Shown here: in pieces, positions 1-6,949 of the stretch
Numbering within the stretch: position 1 is the stretch's first letter
Layout of the letters: every line of letters begins with the position of its first letter
Source: JALTBU01 sp964410645
Lineage (GTDB): Bacteria > Campylobacterota > Campylobacteria > Campylobacterales > Nautiliaceae
Direction: 5' to 3'
Assembly: GCA_964410645.1 (NCBI GenBank)
Contig: CAYPHV010000019.1
Coordinates: forward strand, 1 to 26,087
Length of the DNA: 26,087 nucleotides
Notes under the pieces: generated by a model
The model's input: only the letters and a program-made list of their open reading frames with translations
What the model was told of the DNA's origin: nothing
The model's database searches: none
Program-made: the position numbers and the translations under genes

Positions 1-258
1 ACCGTTAATCAATTGCTTATATATATGGTAATGGGACAGGCTGACGCTGCAATAATGTGGGAAGATATGGTTTCTTGGGCAAAACAAAAAGGAAAATTGG
101 AAGTTATCAAAATTCCTGAAAATGAAAATCTCATTAAAACAATACCAACTGCGGTTGGGACAATGAGTAAAAATAAAAAACTTGCAAATAAATTCAATAA
201 TTATCTTTCTTCTGATAAATCAAAACAAATTTGGAAAAAATGGGGATTTGAATTGTGA
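1..258 (+). CDS. modA: Molybdate/tungstate ABC transporter, periplasmic binding protein (C-terminal part only)
   Basis: The reading frame is open at the left edge, so only about the last 85 residues are present. They look like the C-terminal lobe of a ModA/WtpA-type oxyanion-binding protein. A GQADAAIMWEDM segment is followed by a short basic stretch, then a PTAVGTMSKNKKLANKF helix and an ending resembling the usual 'A-F-x-x-Y-L-S-S-x-x-x-x-x-I-W-K-K-W-G-F'. The family captures molybdate or tungstate outside the inner membrane and hands it to the permease. The stop codon overlaps the GTG start of the permease gene (GTGA), so the two are translationally coupled. Mo and W specificity cannot be told apart from this piece. 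The signal peptide and true start lie outside the window. Confidence 0.75.
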   Translation, partial: TVNQLLIYMVMGQADAAIMWEDMVSWAKQKGKLEVIKIPENENLIKTIPTAVGTMSKNKKLANKFNNYLSSDKSKQIWKKWGFEL

Positions 259-1049
259 AAATATTCAGTTTTAAAACACTTAGCATAAGTATGTCTTTAC
301 TAATTACGTTTTTGCTTGTAGTTGCTATTTTAAGTCTGTTTTTTGTGCCTAAATTAGGGGATATTATCAATGCTTTGCATTCTCGGGAAATGATTTTTTC
401 TATTAAATTATCTCTTATCACATCTGTTTTATCAACTTTCTTTGCTTTGATTTTTTCTGTTCCTATTGCTTATGCTTTGTCAAGATATGATTTTTTTGGA
501 AAATCCGTTTTAAAAACAATAATAAATCTACCTATGGCTTTTCCTGAACTTGTATTGGGACTGTCTTTACTTTTACTTTTTAGCAAAACTTTTGTCGGAG
601 ATTTTCTTGATGAACTGGGAATTCAAATTGTTTTTACAAAAGCGGGTATTGTAGTTGCACAGTTTTTTACTGCTTTGCCTTACGGAATCAGGATTATTTA
701 TTCATCATTTGAAAGTATCAACAAAAGATATGAATATGTTTCAAGAAGTTTGGGATATGGCGAATTCGAAACATTTAAAAATGTATCAGTTCCATTAATA
801 AGAAATGGAATATACGCTTCGGCAATTATAACTTTCGCAAGATCAATGGGAGCATTCGGAGCCGTTTTAATTTTAGCCGGCGGGTCATATATGAAAACAG
901 AAATACTGCCTATAACACTGTTTTTAAATATTTCCTATGGAAATATGGGGATGGCTATTACCAGCGGCATTGTGCTTATCGTTATTTCATTTATTGCAAT
1001 ATTATCCGTTGAATATATGGAAGGTAAAAAAAATGTTTTTAAAGATTGA
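255..1049 (+). CDS. modB: Molybdate/tungstate ABC transporter permease
   Basis: A 264-residue hydrophobic protein of the ModB/WtpB permease family (binding-protein-dependent transport inner-membrane component). It has several long hydrophobic segments and a cytoplasmic EAA-like loop around residues 163-185 (SRSLGYGEFETFKNVSVPLI), which in this family docks on the ATPase. It starts at a GTG that overlaps the TGA of the upstream binding-protein gene, and its last 17 bases overlap the ATPase gene, giving a compact modABC-type operon. The role is to form the membrane channel for molybdate or tungstate. Length and the 'AYALSRYDFFGKSVL' region before the permease core are typical of the family. Substrate choice is not visible in the sequence. 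Confidence 0.85.
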   Translation: MKIFSFKTLSISMSLLITFLLVVAILSLFFVPKLGDIINALHSREMIFSIKLSLITSVLSTFFALIFSVPIAYALSRYDFFGKSVLKTIINLPMAFPELVLGLSLLLLFSKTFVGDFLDELGIQIVFTKAGIVVAQFFTALPYGIRIIYSSFESINKRYEYVSRSLGYGEFETFKNVSVPLIRNGIYASAIITFARSMGAFGAVLILAGGSYMKTEILPITLFLNISYGNMGMAITSGIVLIVISFIAILSVEYMEGKKNVFKD

Positions 1050-2091
1050 AAATATAAATATAACTTTGGGAAAATTTACTATAACAAATATTAATTTTAG
1101 TATAAAAAAAGGAGAGTATGCAACAATAATAGGACCAAGCGGAAGCGGTAAATCTATTTTACTGGAAACAATCGCCGGATTTTACAAACCCCAAAGCGGA
1201 AGAATATATTTGAATAATGAAGATATAACCGATAAACCTATTGAATCCAGAAATATTAGTATTGTTTATCAGGATTACGTACTTTTTCCTCATATGAATG
1301 TATATGAAAATATAATGTACGGATTAAAAAAGCATAGCAAAGATAAAATTCAAAACGATAAAGATGTTAACGAAATAAGCAAACTTTTAAAAATAGACCA
1401 TTTGTTAAAAAGAAAACCTTTGACATTAAGCGGAGGAGAAATGCAAAGAGTTAGTATTGCCAGAGCTTTAATAGTAAAGCCCAAACTTCTTTTAATGGAC
1501 GAAGCTTTTAGTGCCCTTGATTATAAAATTAAAAAAGAAATGAGACAGTTGCTTAAAGATGTTACTAAAAAATACAATACCACTGTACTGCATGTAACCC
1601 ATGATTTTGAAGATGTATGGGCACTGGCTGATAAAACAATATTAATGAGATTTGGAGAAATTTTGCAAGTGGGCACTCCCGAAGAAATATTTTCAAAACC
1701 AAACAATAGAAAAGTCGCCGATTTTGTAGGAACAAATATTTTAAACGCCAAAGTTATTGGTAAAGAAAAAGATTTAAATATACTGGAAACAAATGATTTA
1801 AAACTGTATTCCATAGATACGGCGGATATAGGAAAAAACGTAAAAATTTCTATTCGTCCAGAAAATATAATAATATCAAAAACCAGCTGTAAAGAAGGAT
1901 CTGCAAAAAACTGTCTTTACGGATTTATTGAAAAATCAGAAAAAAAAGGTTTTTTGGTAGATTTAATAATTAATGTAAATGATATTAAATTTACAGTGCT
2001 TATTACATTAAATTCATATGAAAAATTAAATTTACAAGAAAAAACAAACGTATATTTACTTTTTAAAGCATCAAATGTGCATATATTTTAA
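1033..2091 (+). CDS. modC: Molybdate/tungstate ABC transporter ATP-binding protein
   Basis: A 352-residue ABC ATPase. Visible motifs are Walker A GPSGSGKS (34-41), Q-loop Gln80, signature LSGGEMQ (132-138), Walker B LLLMDE (152-157) and switch His190 in HVTHDF. The C-terminal 120 residues form a TOBE-like regulatory region with the typical SIRPENIIIS entry. ATGs further upstream in the frame fall inside modB. The ATG at 1033 is preferred because it follows a GAAGG ribosome site and gives a canonical N terminus (MFLKIENINITLG). It overlaps modB by 17 bases. The protein energises uptake of molybdate or tungstate, the metal needed by the formate dehydrogenase encoded later in the window. Confidence 0.85.
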   Translation: MFLKIENINITLGKFTITNINFSIKKGEYATIIGPSGSGKSILLETIAGFYKPQSGRIYLNNEDITDKPIESRNISIVYQDYVLFPHMNVYENIMYGLKKHSKDKIQNDKDVNEISKLLKIDHLLKRKPLTLSGGEMQRVSIARALIVKPKLLLMDEAFSALDYKIKKEMRQLLKDVTKKYNTTVLHVTHDFEDVWALADKTILMRFGEILQVGTPEEIFSKPNNRKVADFVGTNILNAKVIGKEKDLNILETNDLKLYSIDTADIGKNVKISIRPENIIISKTSCKEGSAKNCLYGFIEKSEKKGFLVDLIINVNDIKFTVLITLNSYEKLNLQEKTNVYLLFKASNVHIF

Positions 2092-2099
2092 ATAAAATG

Positions 2100-2105
2100 T
2101 ATAAT
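2100..2105 (+). promoter_or_regulatory. Possible -10 box for the second transporter pair
   Basis: TATAAT begins nine bases after the modC stop, in a roughly 96-base AT-rich gap before the next ATPase gene. Campylobacterota sigma-70 promoters rely mainly on a good -10 box with poor -35, so this could start a separate transcript for the second ATPase and permease. AT-richness makes chance occurrence likely, and read-through from modC is equally possible. Confidence 0.35.
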
Positions 2106-2187
2106 TTTAAAAAAGGGATAAAAATATTAGCAACGTTAAATAAAAAAAATATAAATTTATGGTTAAAAATAATTTTTGAGGATAATA

Positions 2188-3159
2188 ATGCTTAAAATTA
2201 AAAATCTATTTTTAAAAAAAGGAAATTTTACATTAAACAATATTTCCATTAATATTTCCAAAAATGAATATTTTATATTACTCGGAAAAACAGGAAGTGG
2301 GAAAACACTATTGCTTGAAAGTATTGCAGGATTTCACAACATTAAAGGAAAAATTTTTTGTGAAAATAGAGATATTACAAAAGACCCCCCTGAAAAAAGA
2401 AATTTTGGTTTTGTTTATCAGGATTTTGCATTATTTCCCAATATGACAGTGGAAAAAAATATCAGATTTTCAGAAAAATTCAAAGGTAAAAATAATAAAT
2501 TATTTCAAGATTTAATAAATTTTTTGGGCATTGAAAAATTATTAAAAAGAAAAACACACCATTTAAGCGGAGGAGAAAAACAACGAACAGCTCTTGCAAG
2601 AGCGATATATTCAAGACCAAAACTTCTGCTTTTAGACGAACCTTTAAGTGCTATAGACCCTACGTTTAGAAATGAAATTATGAAAAATTTAAAAGAAAGT
2701 ATCAGCAGATACAATCTGACAATAATTCATGTAACACATAATTTTAGAGAAGCTTCTTATCTTGGCGATAAAATAGGTATTATGATAAACGGGGAAATAT
2801 TACAAACAGGAAAAACAAAAGATGTCCTAGAATCTCCTTCTTCTATAGAAGTGGCAAAATTTTTAGGATTTAAAAATTTATTTGACGTCAAATTTTTAAA
2901 TTTTCATAATTCACACCAATACTTTTCAATAGATCCAAACAATATAAAAATTTCCAATAAAAAAGAAAATTTTAATTACTGTTTAAACGGCGTCATCGAA
3001 GAAATAATGGACATAGCGGATCACTATAAAATTTTCGTAAACGTCAGAAAAAATATATTTTTTATAAAACTTCCGACAAAAAAATTTAAGTATTTAACAT
3101 TACAAAAAAAACAAAAAGTTTATATCTGTTTTAATAAAAAAGATATTATTTTTATTTAA
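2188..3159 (+). CDS. Second molybdate/tungstate-type ABC transporter ATP-binding protein
   Basis: A 323-residue ABC ATPase with Walker A GKTGSGKT (33-40), Q-loop Gln78, signature LSGGEKQ (126-132), Walker B LLLLDE (146-151) and switch His184. A C-terminal TOBE-like tail contains the region FSIDPNNIKIS. It is clearly paralogous to the preceding ATPase, sharing order and phrasing such as 'ITKDPPEKRNFGFVYQDFALFPNMTVEKNI' in divided form. The ATG at 2188 is chosen because GAGG lies 7 bases upstream; the TTG four codons earlier would sit on the ribosome site. The permease follows after 10 bases. Being next to ModABC and a ModE-like regulator suggests tungstate or molybdate as substrate (WtpC/TupC-like). 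Sulfate or another oxyanion cannot be excluded. Confidence 0.75.
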   Translation: MLKIKNLFLKKGNFTLNNISINISKNEYFILLGKTGSGKTLLLESIAGFHNIKGKIFCENRDITKDPPEKRNFGFVYQDFALFPNMTVEKNIRFSEKFKGKNNKLFQDLINFLGIEKLLKRKTHHLSGGEKQRTALARAIYSRPKLLLLDEPLSAIDPTFRNEIMKNLKESISRYNLTIIHVTHNFREASYLGDKIGIMINGEILQTGKTKDVLESPSSIEVAKFLGFKNLFDVKFLNFHNSHQYFSIDPNNIKISNKKENFNYCLNGVIEEIMDIADHYKIFVNVRKNIFFIKLPTKKFKYLTLQKKQKVYICFNKKDIIFI

Positions 3160-3169
3160 AAGGCAAATA

Positions 3170-3922
3170 ATGAAAAAAATCTTTATTTTTTTAGCGTCAA
3201 TAATCATCTTGTTTATTTTAATTCCTTTACTAAAACTCATTTTCGGAATTTCTATTCATTCTTATATTGTAACCCTTAAAGACAAAGAAGTAATTGATTC
3301 AATTGCTTTGACTATGAAAGTTTCTTTTTGTTCAATGGTTTTTGTTTTATTCACAGGTTTACCTCTTGCTTATTTAATAGCAAGATATGATTTTAAAGGA
3401 AAAAGTTTATTAGAAAGTATTATAGACATTCCTACAATGGTTCCTCATACAGCAGCAGGTATAGCTTTACTGCTTGCGTATGGAACAGGAACATTAAGTC
3501 ATTTTTTTGCAAAATTTGGAATAGGATTTATAGACACAACAAACGGCATAATGATTGCTATGATGTTTGTATCTGCCCCTTATTTAATAAATTCGGCAAA
3601 AGAAGGATTTAAAAATATAGATCCTAAACTTGAAAATATTTCAAGAAGTCTCGGAGCCGGCCCTTTTTATACATTCTTAAAAATAATAATACCAAATGCA
3701 AAAAAAGATATTATAAACGGAATGCTTTTGATGTGGGCAAGAGGTCTTGGAGAATTCGGTGCAATAGTAATTTTGGCATATCATCCTATGGTGGCACCGG
3801 TATTGATTTATGACAGATTTATAAATTTTGGGCTTGATTATTCTGCTCCAGTAGCTGCCACTATGATAATTATTTCTATAATTATTTTCATGATTGTACG
3901 ATATTTTAACAATAAACTATGA
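3170..3922 (+). CDS. Second molybdate/tungstate-type ABC transporter permease
   Basis: A 250-residue integral membrane protein of the ModB/TupB/WtpB permease family. The N terminus is a hydrophobic anchor. The middle holds LPLAYLIARYDFKGKSLLES, the family's conserved run-in. An EAA-like loop reads SRSLGAGPFYTFLKIIIPNA, and 'GLGEFGAIVILAYHPM' corresponds to the WtpB/TupB substrate-gate region. It pairs with the ATPase gene immediately upstream. No third gene encoding a binding protein accompanies this pair. It may use the binding protein of the first system or one encoded elsewhere. The ASP-less arrangement is unusual for an importer. Substrate assignment is inferred from family and location. 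Confidence 0.75.
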   Translation: MKKIFIFLASIIILFILIPLLKLIFGISIHSYIVTLKDKEVIDSIALTMKVSFCSMVFVLFTGLPLAYLIARYDFKGKSLLESIIDIPTMVPHTAAGIALLLAYGTGTLSHFFAKFGIGFIDTTNGIMIAMMFVSAPYLINSAKEGFKNIDPKLENISRSLGAGPFYTFLKIIIPNAKKDIINGMLLMWARGLGEFGAIVILAYHPMVAPVLIYDRFINFGLDYSAPVAATMIIISIIIFMIVRYFNNKL

Positions 3923-3928
3923 TATAAT
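3923..3928 (+). promoter_or_regulatory. Possible -10 box for the small conserved gene
   Basis: A perfect TATAAT lies immediately after the permease stop codon and 18 bases before the ATG of the small gene. The resulting 5' leader would be very short, about a dozen bases, but would still include the AAGGA ribosome site. Confidence 0.4.
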
Positions 3929-3946
3929 CACAAAAAAAGGATTAAA

Positions 3947-4141
3947 ATGTTTGTAAAACTGAACGACAGAGTATATCTTAACCTAGACAGAATAACACGT
4001 ACAAAAATTGACGAAGTACAAGATGGAATAAGAATCCGTTTTTACGAAGCCAATGAACAAGTTGCAAAATCCCCTATATTTAAAACAGTGGAAAAAGCAC
4101 AAAAATGGTTGGAAAACGAATTAAAAAGAGAAAAAAATTAA
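3947..4141 (+). CDS. Small conserved protein of unknown function
   Basis: A 64-residue, charged, soluble protein (begins MFVKLNDRVYLNLDRITR, ends in a Lys/Glu-rich helix). It has an AAGGA ribosome site at good spacing before its ATG and a possible own -10 box just upstream. I do not recognise a family with certainty. The N-terminal half reads like a small beta-rich domain (alternating VYLNLDRI, IRIRFYEA), followed by a helix (TVEKAQKWLENELKRE), a shape seen in many short Campylobacterota hypotheticals. Its last four bases overlap the end of the convergent methyltransferase gene. No cysteine, signal peptide or membrane segment is present. Confidence 0.6.
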   Translation: MFVKLNDRVYLNLDRITRTKIDEVQDGIRIRFYEANEQVAKSPIFKTVEKAQKWLENELKREKN

Positions 4142-4932
4142 TTTTTTTCCCACCAGATAAAAGCCCATTTTTTAGGCTTGTATAACGGTTTATTGCTTTT
4201 TTTTCTTTCACAAAAATATTGTTTTAAATTTTCTTTTTCAAAGTCATTAAGATGACCAATAGACCATTCAATATTTTTAATAAAATCATTTATATCATTA
4301 TATTTTTTTTTATTATCTGAAATAATAAAATCCAATTTGGCATGAATTCCCAATGAATACAGAATATTTAACAAAAAAATATAATCAGGTCTTGGAATAA
4401 TATCCCTTTTCATAACTTTTAAAATTTCATCATCAATATAATTCCCTACCTGGTAAGTAATATAAACTGCTTTTTTGGCTTTTTGATTTAACTTAACAAT
4501 ACAATCTTTTATATTTTTACATTCCAAAGACCTTGAAGCAATTGCAATATCACAGACAGGAATATCACTCCAGTCATCTTCCCAGGATTTTTGAACAGGT
4601 ATAATATTACCGATATTTTCTTTTTCCATATTTTTTTTTAACAGTTCAAGCATTTTTTCAGCCCTGTCCATTGCAAAAACTTTTTCTGTTTTTTTCGCAA
4701 AAATTAAAGATAAATTTCCTACTCCACAGCCAACATCAAGAACAGTTTTTATATTTTTTAAATTGACTTTTTGTAAAAAAAAGTTATTATATTTACTGTT
4801 TAAAGCATATTTATTAAAATATTGGGCTTTTTTATTCCATTCTTCATTATTTTTTGCTTTAAAAGGTGATAAACTTTTCTGTTTATGAAAAAGAGAAACA
4901 AAATCGATTTCTTTAAACTGATTGATTTGCAT
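4138..4932 (-). CDS. BioC-like class I SAM-dependent methyltransferase
   Basis: A 264-residue soluble protein. A class I methyltransferase motif I, VLDVGCGVGNLSLIFA, lies near residues 65-80, followed by the acidic end of strand beta-2 (VFAMDRAEKML) and a motif with 'CDIAIASRSLE'. The ATG follows an AAGGTG ribosome site. The C-terminal part contains paired Trp and Tyr residues (YKPKKWAFIWW). Function cannot be fixed. Similar proteins next to molybdate genes in epsilonproteobacteria are annotated as BioC-like, but a role in metal-cofactor chemistry or modification of a small metabolite is equally compatible. It is transcribed divergently from the HAD gene and convergently with the small 64-residue gene. 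Confidence 0.65.
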   Translation of the reverse strand: MQINQFKEIDFVSLFHKQKSLSPFKAKNNEEWNKKAQYFNKYALNSKYNNFFLQKVNLKNIKTVLDVGCGVGNLSLIFAKKTEKVFAMDRAEKMLELLKKNMEKENIGNIIPVQKSWEDDWSDIPVCDIAIASRSLECKNIKDCIVKLNQKAKKAVYITYQVGNYIDDEILKVMKRDIIPRPDYIFLLNILYSLGIHAKLDFIISDNKKKYNDINDFIKNIEWSIGHLNDFEKENLKQYFCERKKSNKPLYKPKKWAFIWWEKN

Positions 4933-4975
4933 ACAGCACCTTTTTTAAATATATTTTAGCATATAAAGGATGAAA

Positions 4976-5491
4976 ATGATTAAAAATCTAGTAATTGCCT
5001 GGGATTTAGACGGAACACTGATAGATTCCACGCACAGAGCGATAAATAAAAATGGAGAAATAGATTATAATATATGGTTAAAAAAATGTACAAAACAATA
5101 TATATTTAAAGATACGCTGCTTCCTCTTACCAAAATTTATTTTTCTTTTCAAAAAGCTGGATTTACGCAAATATGTATTACATCCAGAACATTAAACAGC
5201 AATGATTTGGAATTTTTAAACATACATAATTTAAAATTTAACGCCCTGCTGCACAGAGAAAATTCTGAAGAATTATCTGAAATATTAAAATCACGCCTTG
5301 TTAAAGACTTTTTTGAAAAAAATCAGTTACTTCCGTTTATTGCTTTTGATGATAAAAAAGAAAATTTAGCTGTTTTGAAAAAATTTGGTTTTAGAACTTT
5401 TAATGCCGATTATCTAAATGAAAAATTAAGATTAAAATCATTCAATGAAGTAAAAAAACTAAACAAAAAATTTTTCGGATTTAATGTCTGA
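4976..5491 (+). CDS. HAD-superfamily hydrolase/phosphatase
   Basis: A 171-residue protein with HAD motif I DLDGTLID at its N terminus (nucleophile Asp and general acid Asp), motif II in 'ICITSRTL', and a motif IV-like 'FIAFDDKKENL' with the paired acidic residues that bind magnesium. No large cap domain is evident, so it is a small capless or C0-type member, possibly acting on a phosphorylated small molecule or a polynucleotide end. An ATG two codons earlier (4970) would overlap the AAAGGA ribosome site, so the ATG at 4976 is preferred. Its end overlaps the convergent ModE-like gene by 11 bases. The substrate is unknown. Confidence 0.7.
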   Translation: MIKNLVIAWDLDGTLIDSTHRAINKNGEIDYNIWLKKCTKQYIFKDTLLPLTKIYFSFQKAGFTQICITSRTLNSNDLEFLNIHNLKFNALLHRENSEELSEILKSRLVKDFFEKNQLLPFIAFDDKKENLAVLKKFGFRTFNADYLNEKLRLKSFNEVKKLNKKFFGFNV

Positions 5492-6218
5492 TTTTTCTTT
5501 TACCTCTTAATTTACTTAAATATAATTCTTTAAACCTCTTATTGGCAAATTCTTCTATTTCAGTCCTTAACTGCTTAAAAACATTTATATATTCTATTGC
5601 CTTCGGCGTCAATGTAGTACCGCCTTTTACTCCTTTTTGCACTATTACCAATTCATCATCCAAGTTTTGTTGCAAAATTTGGATATGTCCAAGAGCTTTT
5701 TTATAATTCAAACCCATTTTTTCAGCTGATTTCAATATTGAGCCTTCTTTTTCAATCAATTCCAAAATTTCTGTTTTACCTTTGCCAAATAAAAGTTCTT
5801 TTTTTTGATTTTCAATCCATATTTTTGTACGAATAAAAGCCCTTGGTCTTTTTTTTTCTTTAAAAACACCCAATTCGCAATATATTACATCAAAACCGTT
5901 ATCTTTTATTGCACTTCTTACTTTTTTCAAATTATATTTTTTTGCAAGTTCTCTGGCATCTTTACAAAATATTCTTTTTTTATCATCGGCTATTTTTTCA
6001 AGTTCGTTTATTAATTCTTTTTCATAATTTTGAGTATAGTCCATTTTTCCGAATTGTCCCAAATCACAATTTGTAATTCTTACGCCGATATTATCTGCCT
6101 CTTTACCTATAATAACAGGTTCAATTTTTAACTTATGGGCTATTTTATGTGCACTTGCACAAGTAAGTTTACCATTTTCATCTTTATATTTTTGAATCAA
6201 TTCCCGCAAATTTTGCAT
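5481..6218 (-). CDS. modE: ModE-like winged-helix regulator with duplicated Cys-containing N-terminal domain
   Basis: A 245-residue protein. Residues 148-215 match the ModE/LysR-type winged helix (KSAEKMGLNYKKALGHIQ, then a KGGTTLTPKAIEY wing and strand), which in ModE binds operators of molybdate-regulated genes. No C-terminal Mop/TOBE molybdate-binding repeats follow the helix. Instead, residues 18-120 contain two copies of a motif: Cys20...'CDLGQF' Cys51 and Cys85...'CELGVF' Cys114. Each copy has C-x-x-A-x-x-[IL]-A-x-K near the first Cys and G-x-x-[VI]-x-x-C-x-L-G-x-F near the second. This is a different architecture from E. coli ModE. Location beside two Mo/W transporters supports a metal-responsive role. 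The start ATG follows AAAGGTT. Confidence 0.7.
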   Translation of the reverse strand: MQNLRELIQKYKDENGKLTCASAHKIAHKLKIEPVIIGKEADNIGVRITNCDLGQFGKMDYTQNYEKELINELEKIADDKKRIFCKDARELAKKYNLKKVRSAIKDNGFDVIYCELGVFKEKKRPRAFIRTKIWIENQKKELLFGKGKTEILELIEKEGSILKSAEKMGLNYKKALGHIQILQQNLDDELVIVQKGVKGGTTLTPKAIEYINVFKQLRTEIEEFANKRFKELYLSKLRGKRKIRH

Positions 6219-6259
6219 TTTTAACCTTTAAAAAATTTATTGTTTTTTTAATTTAATTT

Positions 6260-6265
6260 ATTATA
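6260..6265 (-). promoter_or_regulatory. Possible -10 box for the ModE-like regulator gene
   Basis: On the minus strand this reads TATAAT, 42 bases before the regulator's ATG. It lies back to back with the promoter of the tRNA-Sec gene in an 82-base AT-rich gap. Confidence 0.4.
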
Positions 6266-6280
6266 ACATAAAAATTTTGG

Positions 6281-6286
6281 TATAAT
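6281..6286 (+). promoter_or_regulatory. -10 box of the selenocysteine tRNA gene
   Basis: A perfect TATAAT lies 15 bases before the first base of the tRNA, the distance expected for a transcript with a short 5' leader removed by RNase P. No clear -35 is seen, as usual in Campylobacterota promoters. Confidence 0.55.
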
Positions 6287-6300
6287 TATATTTCTGATTT

Positions 6301-6399
6301 GGAGGGGATGTGATCCTGGTGGACACCTCGGGCTTCAAACCCGATGGGGCGACAGGTGACTGTTTGCCCGGTAGGTTCGATTCCTACCCTCTTCCGCCA
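6301..6399 (+). tRNA. selC: tRNA-Sec (anticodon UCA)
   Basis: A 99-base tRNA with encoded 3' CCA. The acceptor starts GGAGGGGA and pairs with CTCTTCC before the G discriminator. The anticodon arm is TCGGG-CTTCAAA-CCCGA, giving anticodon TCA, which reads UGA. The long variable arm (about 23 bases) and the T arm GGTAGG-TTCGATT-CCTACC are typical of bacterial tRNA-Sec. It is charged with serine, converted to selenocysteinyl-tRNA by SelA using SelD-made selenophosphate, and delivered by SelB. All three partner genes lie in this window. Its presence explains the in-frame TGA codons of the formate dehydrogenase and selD genes. Confidence 0.97.
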
Positions 6400-6409
6400 A
6401 AATTACCAA

Positions 6410-6425
6410 ATGAATCTTCATTCAT
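6410..6425. promoter_or_regulatory. Crp/Fnr-type palindrome ATGAAT-N4-ATTCAT upstream of the small exported protein gene
   Basis: ATGAATCTTCATTCAT is a perfect 6+6 palindrome with a 4-base spacer. It has the geometry of Fnr-family boxes (5-N4-5). Its centre is 49.5 bases before the first base of the TATAAT at 6467, placing it at about -61.5, the classic class I activator position. The same half-sites occur in the palindrome at 10863-10880. It is followed by AATTTTTTC, so it could instead be a weak terminator hairpin for tRNA-Sec; the two roles are not exclusive. Confidence 0.5.
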
Positions 6426-6466
6426 AATTTTTTCTTATAATTATTGCTTTATTTTTATTTTTGCGC

Positions 6467-6472
6467 TATAAT
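6467..6472 (+). promoter_or_regulatory. -10 box of the small exported protein gene
   Basis: TATAAT lies 31 bases before the start codon of the exported protein. A predicted transcription start near 6479 leaves a short leader with the AAAGGAG ribosome site at 6490-6496. Confidence 0.5.
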
Positions 6473-6502
6473 ATATTGATTCAAAAATCAAAGGAGAAAT
6501 AC

Positions 6503-6853
6503 ATGAAATTTTTAAGAAATGCTCTAGTAGCAGGTGCGCTACTTGCATCAGTTGGAACAACTGCCGTGTTTGCAGACTACAACAAAGGTTTCAAATATTA
6601 CCAAAGATACATTACACATCCAGCACATTTAAAAGCAACTATGTTTGTTAAGGATTTAGGCGTTCAAACACCTGATCAATTAAAAGCATTATTTAATAAT
6701 AATGCAAAACCTCTAATTGAAAAATTGCAAAAAGCAGGTCAAAAAAAAGCAGCTTCTATTGTTGCTAAAAGATTTGCAAAAAGTAAAAGCAAGCTTAAAG
6801 ACCTTGAAGATTTCCTTGTCGGAATTATCAACGGTAAAATTCCTGCTGGCTGA
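6503..6853 (+). CDS. Small exported (periplasmic) protein of unknown function
   Basis: A 116-residue protein with a clear Sec signal peptide. It begins MKFLRNALVAGALLASVGTT and has an Ala-x-Ala-like site in 'VFADYNKG' near residue 24. The mature part is a basic, mainly helical protein of about 92 residues (FKYYQRYITHPAHLKATM, then LKALFNNNAKPLIEKLQK). It has no CXXCH haem motif and no cysteine. Similar small periplasmic proteins in Campylobacterota are sometimes labelled cytochrome c-like, but haem ligands are not visible here. The ATG at 6503 is chosen for the AAAGGAG at 6490-6496. The gene has its own promoter and a Crp/Fnr-type palindrome at -61.5 and ends at a hairpin terminator. It sits between tRNA-Sec and selB, but a selenium role is only a guess. 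Confidence 0.75.
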   Translation: MKFLRNALVAGALLASVGTTAVFADYNKGFKYYQRYITHPAHLKATMFVKDLGVQTPDQLKALFNNNAKPLIEKLQKAGQKKAASIVAKRFAKSKSKLKDLEDFLVGIINGKIPAG

Positions 6854-6865
6854 TAACGCTTATTA

Positions 6866-6893
6866 GGGCTACGGTGTAGCCTCACATTTTTTC
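6866..6893 (+). terminator. Rho-independent terminator after the small exported protein gene
   Basis: GGCTAC-GGT-GTAGCC (6867-6881), extendable by a G-T pair, is followed within five bases by a run of six T. It separates this gene from the convergent selB. Confidence 0.75.
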
Positions 6894-6949
6894 GCGTTTT
6901 AGCTACAAAATCAATATATTCTTTATTATATTCATATTATATTTAAAAC

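Noticed and set aside
937..1032. Upstream extension of the first ABC ATPase by 32 codons
   Set aside because: The extension lies entirely within modB in another frame and adds sequence foreign to the ABC family.
2092..2187. Molybdenum-cofactor riboswitch in the leader of the second transporter
   Set aside because: The gap is under 100 bases, almost purely A/T, and shows no stable conserved stems of that riboswitch class.
4970..4975. Start of the HAD protein at the earlier ATG
   Set aside because: That ATG overlaps the AAAGGA ribosome site; the ATG at 4976 has normal spacing.
6410..6431. ATGAAT-N4-ATTCAT hairpin plus T-run only as a terminator of tRNA-Sec
   Set aside because: The stem is AT-rich and weak. 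The same half-sites occur at 10863-10880 without a T-run, and the position is exactly -61.5 of a promoter. The terminator role is kept only as an alternative.
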